A DNA stretch of 59,123 nucleotides from a virus. The notes beneath the pieces were generated by a model. That model ran no database searches, had not been told where the DNA came from, and saw only the letters and a program-made list of their open reading frames with translations. Where the stretch lies: the IMG/VR virus record IMGVR_UViG_3300032182_000379, positions 6,147 to 65,269 of that record; one strand, 5' to 3'. Position 1 is the first letter of the stretch, and every line of letters begins with the position of its first letter. This document shows, piece by piece, positions 46,702 through 52,287 of this stretch. The translations under genes were made by a program, and so were the position numbers.

Positions 46702-46956
46702 TCAGGGTTTTTGAATAAGATCACCCTTTTTGAGTGATTCATTATAAAACTTTCCAAGTGAGAAACTTTCGGGGTTTTTCACATGTTCTTCAAGTTTACT
46801 CAGCAGTGTCTTATTTGCAGGTTTCCAAGTGAATTCGTAGGTCTTGTCATTTCCTACAAAGTTTACGAAAACATTGGAACCTTGCACAGAAATCCGATCG
46901 ATGGCAGAACTGACTGAAGTAAAGTCGAAGTCGTATTTTTTGGAGGTTCTGGGCAT
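46702..46956 (-). CDS. KTSC-like protein (84 aa)
   Basis: VSSAIDRISVQGSNVFVNFV, then GNDKTYEFTWKPA, a helix (KTLLSKLEEHVKN) and ESFSLGKFYNESLKKG. The SSAI start, F.G..Y.F strand and S.GKF.N end follow the KTSC domain pattern. Its promoter is one of the exact palindrome-linked copies. Function of KTSC proteins is unclear. Confidence 0.66.
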   Translation of the reverse strand: MPRTSKKYDFDFTSVSSAIDRISVQGSNVFVNFVGNDKTYEFTWKPANKTLLSKLEEHVKNPESFSLGKFYNESLKKGDLIQKP

Positions 46957-46980
46957 TTGCTTCCCTTGTGTACATTAATA

Positions 46981-47040
46981 ATTATATGAGCAACACTCTC
47001 AGAATGGGGACAACCTGTGCCAGTTCTTAAAGTGTCACTG
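46981..47040 (-). promoter_or_regulatory. Palindrome-linked promoter (copy F, exact 27-nt spacing)
   Basis: TATAAT at 46986-46981, 27 nt, then AACTGGCACAGG with GTGACACTT as the other arm. Serves the 84-aa KTSC-like gene. Confidence 0.62.
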
Positions 47041-47158
47041 AGGTGCTTGACTTTTCTGTGGTTGCGGTCTAAGACAGCAGAGGTACTCCAGAGACCCTCG
47101 GAGATACCTCCACAGTCGCCGTCAAGCTCACGCAAACCTATTTTTTAATACATTTTTT
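47041..47158. other. Intergenic stretch of unknown role
   Basis: Part of a 273-nt gap. A minus-strand frame is open here from 47135 but it crosses the promoter and the start of the KTSC-like gene, so I do not call it. I see no RNA gene. Confidence 0.3.
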
Positions 47159-47211
47159 AATTCTCAATAAAACAACGTTATTGATTCTCAATAGTGCGCG
47201 TTTCTTGAGAA
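47159..47211. repeat. Cluster of ATTCTCAATA repeats
   Basis: AATTCTCAATAA (47159-47170), ATTCTCAATA (47184-47193, same direction, 25 nt apart) and the inverted half TTGAGAA (47205-47211), next to a TAACGTTA core. The spacing suggests binding of a protein on neighbouring turns. It lies between two convergently unrelated units, after the stop at 47230. Confidence 0.4.
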
Positions 47212-47229
47212 ATGTATCAAAAACAGGTC

Positions 47230-47415
47230 TCAAATGTGCGCTTTTGACGTTGTACCATACTGAGAGTACAGTTTTGCATCGTTAATCGCCTGTTGATCGC
47301 TGCGGAAAGGTCCGTAAGACATATCAACACCATCATAGTTCCAGTAGATACCTTTCCTCTTCTTAGAGAGATGAATGGTCAGTTCTTTGTTCAATGCATT
47401 GATGATTGTCTTCAT
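47230..47415 (-). CDS. Small basic unknown protein (61 aa)
   Basis: MKTIINALNKELTIHLSKKR, then GIYWNYDGVDMSYGPFRSDQ and QAINDAKLYSQYG. Beta-beta-alpha layout. Its ATG overlaps the upstream stop (ATGA). Last gene of a run of five coupled small genes. Unknown function. Confidence 0.66.
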   Translation of the reverse strand: MKTIINALNKELTIHLSKKRKGIYWNYDGVDMSYGPFRSDQQAINDAKLYSQYGTTSKAHI

Positions 47416-47576
47416 GAGAATACAGGAATGAGTTCAGTTGAGATGACCTTAGGGTCGTGTTGTTTGATTTGACGTTCGTAATGTGCGGCGTCGTCGAGAG
47501 AAAAGAAGTTCAATCTCTTCGTAGAGATCACGTTTCCCTTCTTCTTCCTCTTCAAAATAACGGCATACTTCATCAT
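47412..47576 (-). CDS. Small basic unknown protein (54 aa)
   Basis: MMKYAVILKRKKKGNVISTK, then NFFSLDDAAHYERQIKQHDP and VISTELIPVFS: strand, helix, strand. The longer frame would overlap the upstream stop, so the start is at 47576 or 47573. Unknown function. Confidence 0.64.
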   Translation of the reverse strand: MMKYAVILKRKKKGNVISTKRLNFFSLDDAAHYERQIKQHDPKVISTELIPVFS

Positions 47577-47584
47577 AGAAACGT

Positions 47585-47773
47585 TTACTTTGTGATGGGG
47601 TGGATGTGTCCCCAATCAGATGGGAATACAATAGGGAGTGCTCCTGTGACATTATGTTTGAGTGTAATGTAAGACTCTTGTGCGAAGTTCACTGTCCATT
47701 GTGATCCTTCGTATTCAACTTGATCTCCCTTTGTGAAGGGCAAGCTTGTTCCAGAGTTGTCGCTCGTACTCAT
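47585..47773 (-). CDS. Small beta protein (62 aa)
   Basis: Start at MSTSDNSGTSLPFTKGDQVE. The core KGDQVEYEGSQWTV then SYITLKHNVTGALPIV resembles a small SH3-like barrel. It overlaps the 59-aa gene by 59 nt in another frame. Function unknown; the fold is a guess from strand pattern. Confidence 0.6.
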   Translation of the reverse strand: MSTSDNSGTSLPFTKGDQVEYEGSQWTVNFAQESYITLKHNVTGALPIVFPSDWGHIHPITK

Positions 47774-47894
47774 AGAATACTTTCCATAGATGGACTGTAC
47801 AGTGTTGAGTGTAGTCGAGTTCTTCTGCTGTGTCAATACACTCTCGGATGCGTGATAGTTGTGAATAAAGCAGTTTTGTCTCTGTATCCATCAT
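47715..47894 (-). CDS. Small helical unknown protein (59 aa)
   Basis: MMDTETKLLYSQLSRIRECI, then DTAEELDYTQHCTVHLWKVF and YEYERQLWNKLALHKG. The first ATG gives an ATGA overlap with the upstream stop. Helical and amphipathic. Unknown function. Confidence 0.62.
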   Translation of the reverse strand: MMDTETKLLYSQLSRIRECIDTAEELDYTQHCTVHLWKVFYEYERQLWNKLALHKGRSS

Positions 47895-48082
47895 ACCACA
47901 TCTACCCGTAAAATGCTACCCAGTTGACATTGTTCCATCCATGCAGCACGTAACGATTCCCAATCATAATACGTTACTGCTTTCTTATGTTTGTAGATCA
48001 GTTTGTACTTATGTCTGTCATATGGTTTGTCAGACGTACAAGTGAAATACCTTGGATCGTTAGGTTGAATGAGTTGGGTCAT
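47891..48082 (-). CDS. Small unknown protein (63 aa)
   Basis: MTQLIQPNDPRYFTCTSDKP, YDRHKYKLIYKHKKAVTYYD, WESLRAAWMEQC. It overlaps the upstream 91-aa gene by 23 nt and the next gene by an ATGA. Unknown function. Confidence 0.64.
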   Translation of the reverse strand: MTQLIQPNDPRYFTCTSDKPYDRHKYKLIYKHKKAVTYYDWESLRAAWMEQCQLGSILRVDVV

Positions 48083-48335
48083 TGATTTGCATAGCAGAGT
48101 AAGGAGTAGTGGACTCCAGTGTTACTATCTTACCATGCTTTTTGGGATTGATGGGAGCATGGTAGCATCCTTTCTTATTGTCAAAGAAACCCCAGATGGA
48201 CTTGGGAGTTTCATCGGTATAAGAAAACTCGCGATGATTACAGATCCAGATAGCAGAAAGATTACGCTTGAAAGGTTGAACTTCATAAGTGTAACCTTCT
48301 GGTGGACGATGGAAGTCAAGTGGGAGATGTGGCAT
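48060..48335 (-). CDS. Conserved-looking cyanophage small protein (91 aa)
   Basis: Start at MPHLPLDFHRPPEGYTYEVQ. Then FKRNLSAIWICNHREF, KSIWGFFDNKKGCYHAPINP and KKHGKIV. This pattern (aromatic strands with FKRN..AIWI and K.IWGF......YHAPIN) is one I associate with T4-like cyanophages; no function is known. First gene of the five-gene run. Confidence 0.72.
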   Translation of the reverse strand: MPHLPLDFHRPPEGYTYEVQPFKRNLSAIWICNHREFSYTDETPKSIWGFFDNKKGCYHAPINPKKHGKIVTLESTTPYSAMQINDPTHST

Positions 48336-48386
48336 AATAAAAGAAGAGGGGAGGTCTCGCGTCAGGAGACACAATTACATAGACCC

Positions 48387-48623
48387 TCAGCAGTAGACAG
48401 GAGAGTAGTCTTTGCCAGTGTAATCGTTGAGGTTGAAGTCACTAACAGTAGCACCGTTGGCGATGTAACCCTCAACATCATACTTCATGCCGATACGATC
48501 GCGGGTGGAGAAGGAAGTCATTTCAGTCTCAGCACCAGGATGCCAGATGACACGCTTGACGAAACGCTTGCCAGTGCCGACGGGGTAGAAGTCGATCTGG
48601 GTAGCAGTGGTGTGGAGTCGCAT
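48387..48623 (-). CDS. Small unknown protein (78 aa)
   Basis: MRLHTTATQIDFYPVGTGKR, then HPGAETEMTSFSTRDRIGMK and VEGYIANGATVSDFNLNDYT. Beta-type. The start was chosen downstream of its promoter (TATACT at 48650-48645), which rules out the longer frame. Unknown function. Confidence 0.68.
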   Translation of the reverse strand: MRLHTTATQIDFYPVGTGKRFVKRVIWHPGAETEMTSFSTRDRIGMKYDVEGYIANGATVSDFNLNDYTGKDYSPVYC

Positions 48624-48644
48624 GGGTGTTTTGCTGATGAACTT

Positions 48645-48699
48645 AGTATAGGGTGGATCAGGCGTTACGGATGTCACCCTGTACCACTACGTCAGCTGG
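48645..48699 (-). promoter_or_regulatory. Palindrome-linked promoter (copy E, exact 27-nt spacing)
   Basis: TATACT at 48650-48645, 27 nt, then TAGTGGTACAGG. The element lies within the last codons of the 80-aa gene, so coding and regulatory needs overlap. Opposite arm CAGCTGAC is weak. Confidence 0.58.
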
Positions 48700-48900
48700 C
48701 ACACGAGAGATGGTGTAGCGACGGATCTGCTGAGAGAATGGACGCCATGCATCAACAGTCTCGTTCACCATACGATTATGCTGACGATCAGCACCCTTGG
48801 CAGTCTTGCAACGCTTCGCCTTACGGAAGTAAACGATCGGTTGCTGGGGAGCATCCTTGGTGTCGATCTCAACCTTGTAGAAGACGTGAGTGGCGCTCAT
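48658..48900 (-). CDS. Small basic unknown protein (80 aa)
   Basis: Start at MSATHVFYKVEIDTKDAPQQ, after the promoter. Then PIVYFRKAKRCKTAKGADRQ and helical RMVNETVDAWRPFSQQI. Basic middle, possible nucleic-acid or protein binder. Unknown function. Confidence 0.68.
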   Translation of the reverse strand: MSATHVFYKVEIDTKDAPQQPIVYFRKAKRCKTAKGADRQHNRMVNETVDAWRPFSQQIRRYTISRVPADVVVQGDIRNA

Positions 48901-48924
48901 GGGTGGTGTCCTGTCGATGTATGT

Positions 48925-48979
48925 AATATAGAGCATTATGGGGGCAGTTCAATGCCCCCTGTGCCACTTATGCAACTGG
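48925..48979 (-). promoter_or_regulatory. Palindrome-linked promoter (copy D, exact 27-nt spacing)
   Basis: TATATT at 48930-48925, 27 nt, then AAGTGGCACAGG with CCAGTT as imperfect opposite arm. The spacer itself forms GGGGGCA/TGCCCCC, which may terminate the upstream gene. Serves the 80-aa gene. Confidence 0.63.
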
Positions 48980-49396
48980 TCCTGCAGGGATCGCAACCTG
49001 CATTACATTGTGAGGCAGGTAGGGGTTAGGACGAACATCGTGACAGGTCCACTCGCCATCAGCATAGTGGTAGGTATACTCTGCACCGCTGGCATCAGCA
49101 CCGTTGAGGAAGGCGTTCAGGTCGCTGTACAGTTCAGGAGCATTGCTCTCCAGAGACTCACCACGAGAGGTATAGTGAAGAGGACCAGACTCAGGCAGCG
49201 TTTCGTTGTTCCATCCTGCATTGGTATAGACGCAGGACATATCACCACCGTCGATCAGTTTGTCAACCTTAGCAACGGTGTTGTACTTGTCACGAAGCAT
49301 ACGACCGTTGTACTCAGGATAACCATCGTAGTGGCAGTAGACACCGAGGATGCTACCGTCTTTGAGTTGTTTGCCGATGAGAGAGCGGGTGCCCAT
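48968..49396 (-). CDS. MGTRS-type conserved phage protein (142 aa)
   Basis: MGTRSLIGKQLKDGSILGVY, CHYDGYPEYNGRMLRDKYNT, then KVDKLIDGGDMSCVYT and TYHYADGEWTCHDVRPNPYL. The MGTRS start and CH.DGYPE.NG motif mark a family found in many phages; function unknown. Has an exact-spacing palindromic promoter upstream. Confidence 0.8.
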   Translation of the reverse strand: MGTRSLIGKQLKDGSILGVYCHYDGYPEYNGRMLRDKYNTVAKVDKLIDGGDMSCVYTNAGWNNETLPESGPLHYTSRGESLESNAPELYSDLNAFLNGADASGAEYTYHYADGEWTCHDVRPNPYLPHNVMQVAIPAGPVA

Positions 49397-49424
49397 GTGT
49401 GAGTTGTGTTCCTTTGACTCTTTT

Positions 49425-49479
49425 AATATACACGGTTTTGGGGGTCAGGGTAGTGACCCTGTGCCACTTCTAGAACTGG
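49425..49479 (-). promoter_or_regulatory. Palindrome-linked promoter (copy C, exact 27-nt spacing)
   Basis: TATATT at 49430-49425, 27 nt, then AAGTGGCACAGG with CCAGTT opposite. The spacer contains CAGGGT/ACCCTG. Serves the MGTRS-type gene. Confidence 0.63.
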
Positions 49480-49710
49480 TTACTCAGAGAGGGGTGACTC
49501 ACGTTTGCAGATGTTATTCTTGCCAGACAACACATCATCGACATAGTTGTTGACTTTATCAGACACTTTCCACGATCCACCTACACCGCCGTCCATATTG
49601 ACAACGATGTCATCACCTACCTTGTCTTCAGGATACCATGTACCAAACTTCTCTGGTGCATACCAGAAGTCTTCCCAATCGTTTGCTGTTGCTTCGGTGA
49701 TGTTGCTCAT
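49480..49710 (-). CDS. Small acidic unknown protein (76 aa)
   Basis: Start at MSNITEATANDWEDFWYAPE. Then KFGTWYPEDKVGDDIVVNMD and WKVSDKVNNYVDDVLSGKNN. Acidic. Promoter TATACT lies 22 nt upstream of the start. Unknown function. Confidence 0.68.
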   Translation of the reverse strand: MSNITEATANDWEDFWYAPEKFGTWYPEDKVGDDIVVNMDGGVGGSWKVSDKVNNYVDDVLSGKNNICKRESPLSE

Positions 49711-49732
49711 ATTAGAATGTGGTGATGTCATA

Positions 49733-49782
49733 AGTATACAGTCCAGTCAGAGCTCACAGTGGTCATACAGACACTTCCCTGA
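49733..49782 (-). promoter_or_regulatory. Palindrome-linked promoter (copy H, variant)
   Basis: TATACT at 49738-49733 and AAGTGTC ending 31 nt above it, one nt shorter than the exact copies; opposite arm CCAGTC. The element is within the 85-aa gene. Serves the 76-aa gene. Confidence 0.5.
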
Positions 49783-50004
49783 CTGGCATAGGGTACGTTC
49801 CCTTTTGATCTGGTTCCAGGCAGCATTGAAGGTCTTTCTACTACCTATCTGCCGCCCATGGTGGATCATACACCATCCCTTTGCACTCTTACGTGATCTT
49901 GTTAGAAAGGGGAAAATTGCCCACATACCTTTGTCAATCAATACTGGTTGTGGTTCTAGATAATCATCAAGTAGACTTGGGTTGCTTTTGTTGTCGTTCT
50001 TCAT
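49747..50004 (-). CDS. Small basic unknown protein (85 aa)
   Basis: Start at MKNDNKSNPSLLDDYLEPQP, overlapping the upstream gene by 38 nt. Then AIFPFLTRSRKSAKGWCMIH, RKTFNAAWNQIKRERTLC and CLYDHCEL. Basic, with cysteines and histidines at the end (C-x5-C-x4-C) that could hold a metal. Function unknown. Confidence 0.62.
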   Translation of the reverse strand: MKNDNKSNPSLLDDYLEPQPVLIDKGMWAIFPFLTRSRKSAKGWCMIHHGRQIGSRKTFNAAWNQIKRERTLCQSGKCLYDHCEL

Positions 50005-50215
50005 GCGTATACCATGGATGTTTATATTCACGTTTGTTGTGAATAGTCAACGTTGGATCAGTGCCCCAATCATTCATAGCACGAATACCACCAAACGATA
50101 ACTCCAGATCTTTACCCCATCCTAGTTCTTTTACGAACTCATTTGCGATACTGATCTGCAAATTCCCGCTACCATCGTAGTGATAGCGGAAATAGTCTTG
50201 AATGTTTGGTTTCAT
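49967..50215 (-). CDS. Small unknown protein (82 aa)
   Basis: MKPNIQDYFRYHYDGSGNLQ, then ISIANEFVKELGWGKDLELS and a polar tail. Its ATG overlaps the upstream stop (ATGA). The IANEFVKELGW...LEL part recalls a short AbrB-like strand-helix-strand, but this is weak. Unknown function. Confidence 0.66.
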   Translation of the reverse strand: MKPNIQDYFRYHYDGSGNLQISIANEFVKELGWGKDLELSFGGIRAMNDWGTDPTLTIHNKREYKHPWYTHEERQQKQPKST

Positions 50216-50484
50216 TTCTTCTTCGCTTTCTCTTGCTGTTGTTTACGGGCACGCTCTATTCTAGCATAGTCGAGAGCACTAGTGCCACCTGCATATGTAT
50301 CATTGAAACGATCACAAACAAATTTGAGTGATGGATCTTCCTTAGCAACTGGTTTGTGTCCAGCAGCACGCATCTGTCTCCATGTCATTGTGTCATTGTG
50401 AGGACGTTGTGCGTGATAGAAAGGTGCGAGACACGCAGCGTCATGTACGTTGAGAGTCATTCTGTCTGGTAGTGATCCTTGCAT
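50212..50484 (-). CDS. Small basic unknown protein (90 aa)
   Basis: Start at MQGSLPDRMTLNVHDAACLA, downstream of the promoter. Then MTWRQMRAAGHKPVAKEDPS, FVCDRFNDTYAGGTSALDYA and a very basic coil RKQQQEKAKKK. Unknown function; first gene of a three-gene unit. Confidence 0.68.
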   Translation of the reverse strand: MQGSLPDRMTLNVHDAACLAPFYHAQRPHNDTMTWRQMRAAGHKPVAKEDPSLKFVCDRFNDTYAGGTSALDYARIERARKQQQEKAKKK

Positions 50485-50505
50485 TGCTTTCCTGTAGCAA
50501 CACAC

Positions 50506-50562
50506 ATAATAAAACACCCCAGCGTCCGCTGAGGTGTGCCTGTGACACTAATCAAAGTGTCA
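50506..50562 (-). promoter_or_regulatory. Palindrome-linked promoter (copy B, exact 27-nt spacing)
   Basis: TATTAT at 50511-50506, 27 nt, then AGTGTCACAGG; the palindrome TGACACT/AGTGTCA (50543-50549/50556-50562) is perfect. The spacer is filled by a terminator hairpin. Serves the 90-aa gene. Confidence 0.6.
50508..50537 (-). terminator. Intrinsic terminator
   Basis: ACACCTCAGC and GCTGGGGTGT (one mismatch) around GGAC, followed on the minus strand by TTTTATT. It should end the transcript of the 57-aa gene whose stop is at 50560. Confidence 0.65.
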
Positions 50563-50733
50563 GTGTAAGATTTCCTTGCATATTCGTTTACAGATATGTT
50601 GGTTTAACGAATCGCACTCAATTAAACACTCATAATAATCATTAAGTTTTTGATTTTCTACCTCCAGTTCTTCAATGGTGCCTTCAAAATGTCTCCATTC
50701 ATCTAGCTGTGATCTTGATAGTAGGTTGTGCAT
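50560..50733 (-). CDS. Small helical protein (57 aa)
   Basis: Start at MHNLLSRSQLDEWRHF with GGAGAGGA as SD. A coiled coil (EGTIEELEVENQKLNDYYE) and a cysteine-rich end (CLIECDSLNQHICKRICK). The C-terminal half resembles the 63-aa protein at 45284. A TATAAT at 50791-50786 lies 53 nt upstream without the palindromic element. Unknown function. Confidence 0.65.
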   Translation of the reverse strand: MHNLLSRSQLDEWRHFEGTIEELEVENQKLNDYYECLIECDSLNQHICKRICKEILH

Positions 50734-50871
50734 GTATCCTCTCCACACTTAAATGCCATAACAAAGGAGGGGTCAGGTTGCATGTATTATATCTCCAACT
50801 CTGTTTCTATTTAAACACAAAAGACTGGAAATGTCAAAAACGATACAAAATACTTCATGAAATTTGCTTCA

Positions 50872-51378
50872 TTAAGATATCTGAATATTTCCTGAGATTA
50901 TTATACGCTCATGGTCACACTCATGTGGAGGAACATAGTGCAGGTCTGTAGAGCTAAAGAACGCTAATACTCCTGTGCTAGGTGTAATTAATGCTGCTGG
51001 TGGCATCCATGGACGTTCTGGATCAGGAAACACCAGAGGAGCACAATCAGGACAGGCATCAATGTACCAAATAAAAGATTGCACGTATCCTGGGTCTGGG
51101 TGCATATGAATTACAGCATAATCACCACGTTTGTATACACCACCCCACATTTCACATACTTCTACACATCCATGACGATCAATCAGCAAGTCATTTGCCA
51201 TAACATTGATCTGTTCTGTAATTTCCCAGAACGCTTCATCCTGATGCATGGTCCAGTGGGTCACGTCGCATTTAAGACTTGACCCTCTATCGTTCTTATC
51301 ACCAATGTTCTTGATATAGTCAGCGATCCAGAAGTCTGGTTCTAAGTATCTGACCTGTGGGTTTACTCTGCGTGGCAT
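50872..51378 (-). CDS. 2OG-Fe(II) oxygenase-like protein (168 aa)
   Basis: Start at MPRRVNPQVRYLEPDFWIAD. The core AVIHMHPDPGYVQSFIWYID, then CPDCAPLVFPDP, LITPSTGVLAFFSSTDLHYV and ERIIISGNIQI follows the double-stranded beta-helix of Fe(II)/2-oxoglutarate oxygenases: H91 or H93 and D95 as first ligands, H147 as distal ligand, R158 for 2OG. Such enzymes hydroxylate protein or nucleic-acid targets, and several kinds are common in cyanophages. The spacing of ligands is unusual enough that activity is not certain. It overlaps the metallopeptidase-like gene by 16 nt. Confidence 0.68.
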   Translation of the reverse strand: MPRRVNPQVRYLEPDFWIADYIKNIGDKNDRGSSLKCDVTHWTMHQDEAFWEITEQINVMANDLLIDRHGCVEVCEMWGGVYKRGDYAVIHMHPDPGYVQSFIWYIDACPDCAPLVFPDPERPWMPPAALITPSTGVLAFFSSTDLHYVPPHECDHERIIISGNIQIS

Positions 51379-51800
51379 GTATACTCCTGATATAGTTTCT
51401 CTTGCATACCAAATGCTTCTACCTCCCATGGTTCATCCTCGTAGGATGTTTCAGAGGATATAACATCTCCCATCCATTTATTCGTAAACTTAGGAGCAAA
51501 TCTCTGCTGGTGTCGATTGCGGAGACGTTGCTCAACGTGCATTAGTTCATGAAACAACGTGACGAGATACTGTTTAGCATCTAGACGATTGTCCAGTTCA
51601 ATAAGAAACTCCCTAGGAAAAGACAAGGATGATGTTGTTGTGCAAGCACCATCCATGTGTTCATGCCAGCATCGACGATCCTTCACCTCAATGTGAAAAC
51701 TGAGGCGGTTGAGGTTACGATGTTTGGTAAACCATTCGATTGCATCCCTAACGATGCGCTTTCGGTTGCGATAACCACTAAACGTGACGTGACAAGACAT
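51363..51800 (-). CDS. HExxH metallopeptidase-like (SprT-like) protein (145 aa)
   Basis: HELMHVEQ at 84-91 gives the zinc motif HExxH, and EPWEVEAF at 123-130 supplies a possible third ligand Glu, as in small phage metalloproteases. The N-terminal part is alpha/beta (RIVRDAIEWFTKHRN, LSFHIEVKD). SprT-like proteins cut DNA-bound or partner proteins; a processing or host-takeover role here is only a guess. Next to the oxygenase-like gene, overlapping it. Confidence 0.62.
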   Translation of the reverse strand: MSCHVTFSGYRNRKRIVRDAIEWFTKHRNLNRLSFHIEVKDRRCWHEHMDGACTTTSSLSFPREFLIELDNRLDAKQYLVTLFHELMHVEQRLRNRHQQRFAPKFTNKWMGDVISSETSYEDEPWEVEAFGMQEKLYQEYTCHAE

Positions 51801-51847
51801 AACCAGTGCAGGAACCAGACGAACGAGATTACAAAGGCGAGTTTCAT
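51683..51847 (-). CDS. Possible hydrophobic peptide overlapping the metallopeptidase gene (54 aa)
   Basis: MKLAFVISFVWFLHWLCLVT is a clear transmembrane-like start, coupled to the upstream stop by TAATG. The rest overlaps the metallopeptidase gene by 118 nt in another frame, and its sequence there looks random. The other tiny hydrophobic peptides of the island make a real gene plausible. Confidence 0.35.
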   Translation of the reverse strand: MKLAFVISFVWFLHWLCLVTSRLVVIATESASLGMQSNGLPNIVTSTASVFTLR

Positions 51848-52026
51848 TACAATTCTTTCTGCGCTTCAGTCAAATAGCGCTGTAGTTTCTGTTCTAGATG
51901 GACATCATTGATTTTGTGTCGGATGGCATATGCTTGAGAATCATGTCGAGTATTACCCCACATGCTATCAATTAGGAATTTAATTTCAGCAGTGGATAAC
52001 TCAACTTGCGTTACACATTCTTTCAT
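51847..52026 (-). CDS. Small helical unknown protein (59 aa)
   Basis: Start at MKECVTQVELSTAEIKFLID. Then SMWGNTRHDSQAYAIRHKIN and LEQKLQRYLTEAQKEL. The pattern ELS..E..FL...M......D.......I..KI is frequent in small phage proteins. Overlaps the upstream 67-aa gene by 26 nt. Confidence 0.64.
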   Translation of the reverse strand: MKECVTQVELSTAEIKFLIDSMWGNTRHDSQAYAIRHKINDVHLEQKLQRYLTEAQKEL

Positions 52027-52204
52027 TCTGAATAATGTCAATAGGTTGGGTTTTGTCGATTGCCAACCACTTATGGAACTCATCAACAGTCATTTCCATG
52101 GATGCTGCTGCTTCTTCATCCCACATGGCGTTGTTTGCATCGACTTCGGCATTGAACTCAGGGTCATCTGCCAAGTGTTCAAGGAGTTGATCGAGGTCGG
52201 TCAT
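52001..52204 (-). CDS. Small acidic unknown protein (67 aa)
   Basis: Start at MTDLDQLLEHLADDPEFNAE. Very acidic first half, then SMEMTVDEFHKWLAIDKTQP. It heads the unit with the metallopeptidase-like and oxygenase-like genes, driven by a promoter inside the methyltransferase gene. Unknown function. Confidence 0.68.
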   Translation of the reverse strand: MTDLDQLLEHLADDPEFNAEVDANNAMWDEEAAASMEMTVDEFHKWLAIDKTQPIDIIQNERMCNAS

Positions 52205-52228
52205 GTGCGTTTTGTTGATTACTCTGTA

Positions 52229-52287
52229 ATCATACACACTGGAGGAGCGCATCTGAGCGTGCCTGTGACAGTTTTGCTTCTGTCACA
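52229..52287 (-). promoter_or_regulatory. Palindrome-linked promoter (copy G, exact 27-nt spacing)
   Basis: TATGAT at 52234-52229, 27 nt, then CTGTCACAGG; TGTGACAG/CTGTCACA is a perfect 8-bp palindrome. All of it is inside the methyltransferase C-terminal codons and stop. Serves the 67-aa gene. Confidence 0.62.

Noticed and set aside
46863-47135. Open minus-strand frame of 90 codons
   Set aside because: It runs through an exact palindromic promoter and the start of the KTSC-like gene, has no SD and a low-complexity-free but random-looking sequence.
47449-47652. Minus-strand frame of 67 codons rich in E and R
   Set aside because: Shadow of the 54-aa and 62-aa genes; its charge pattern comes from the lysine-rich neighbour read in another frame.
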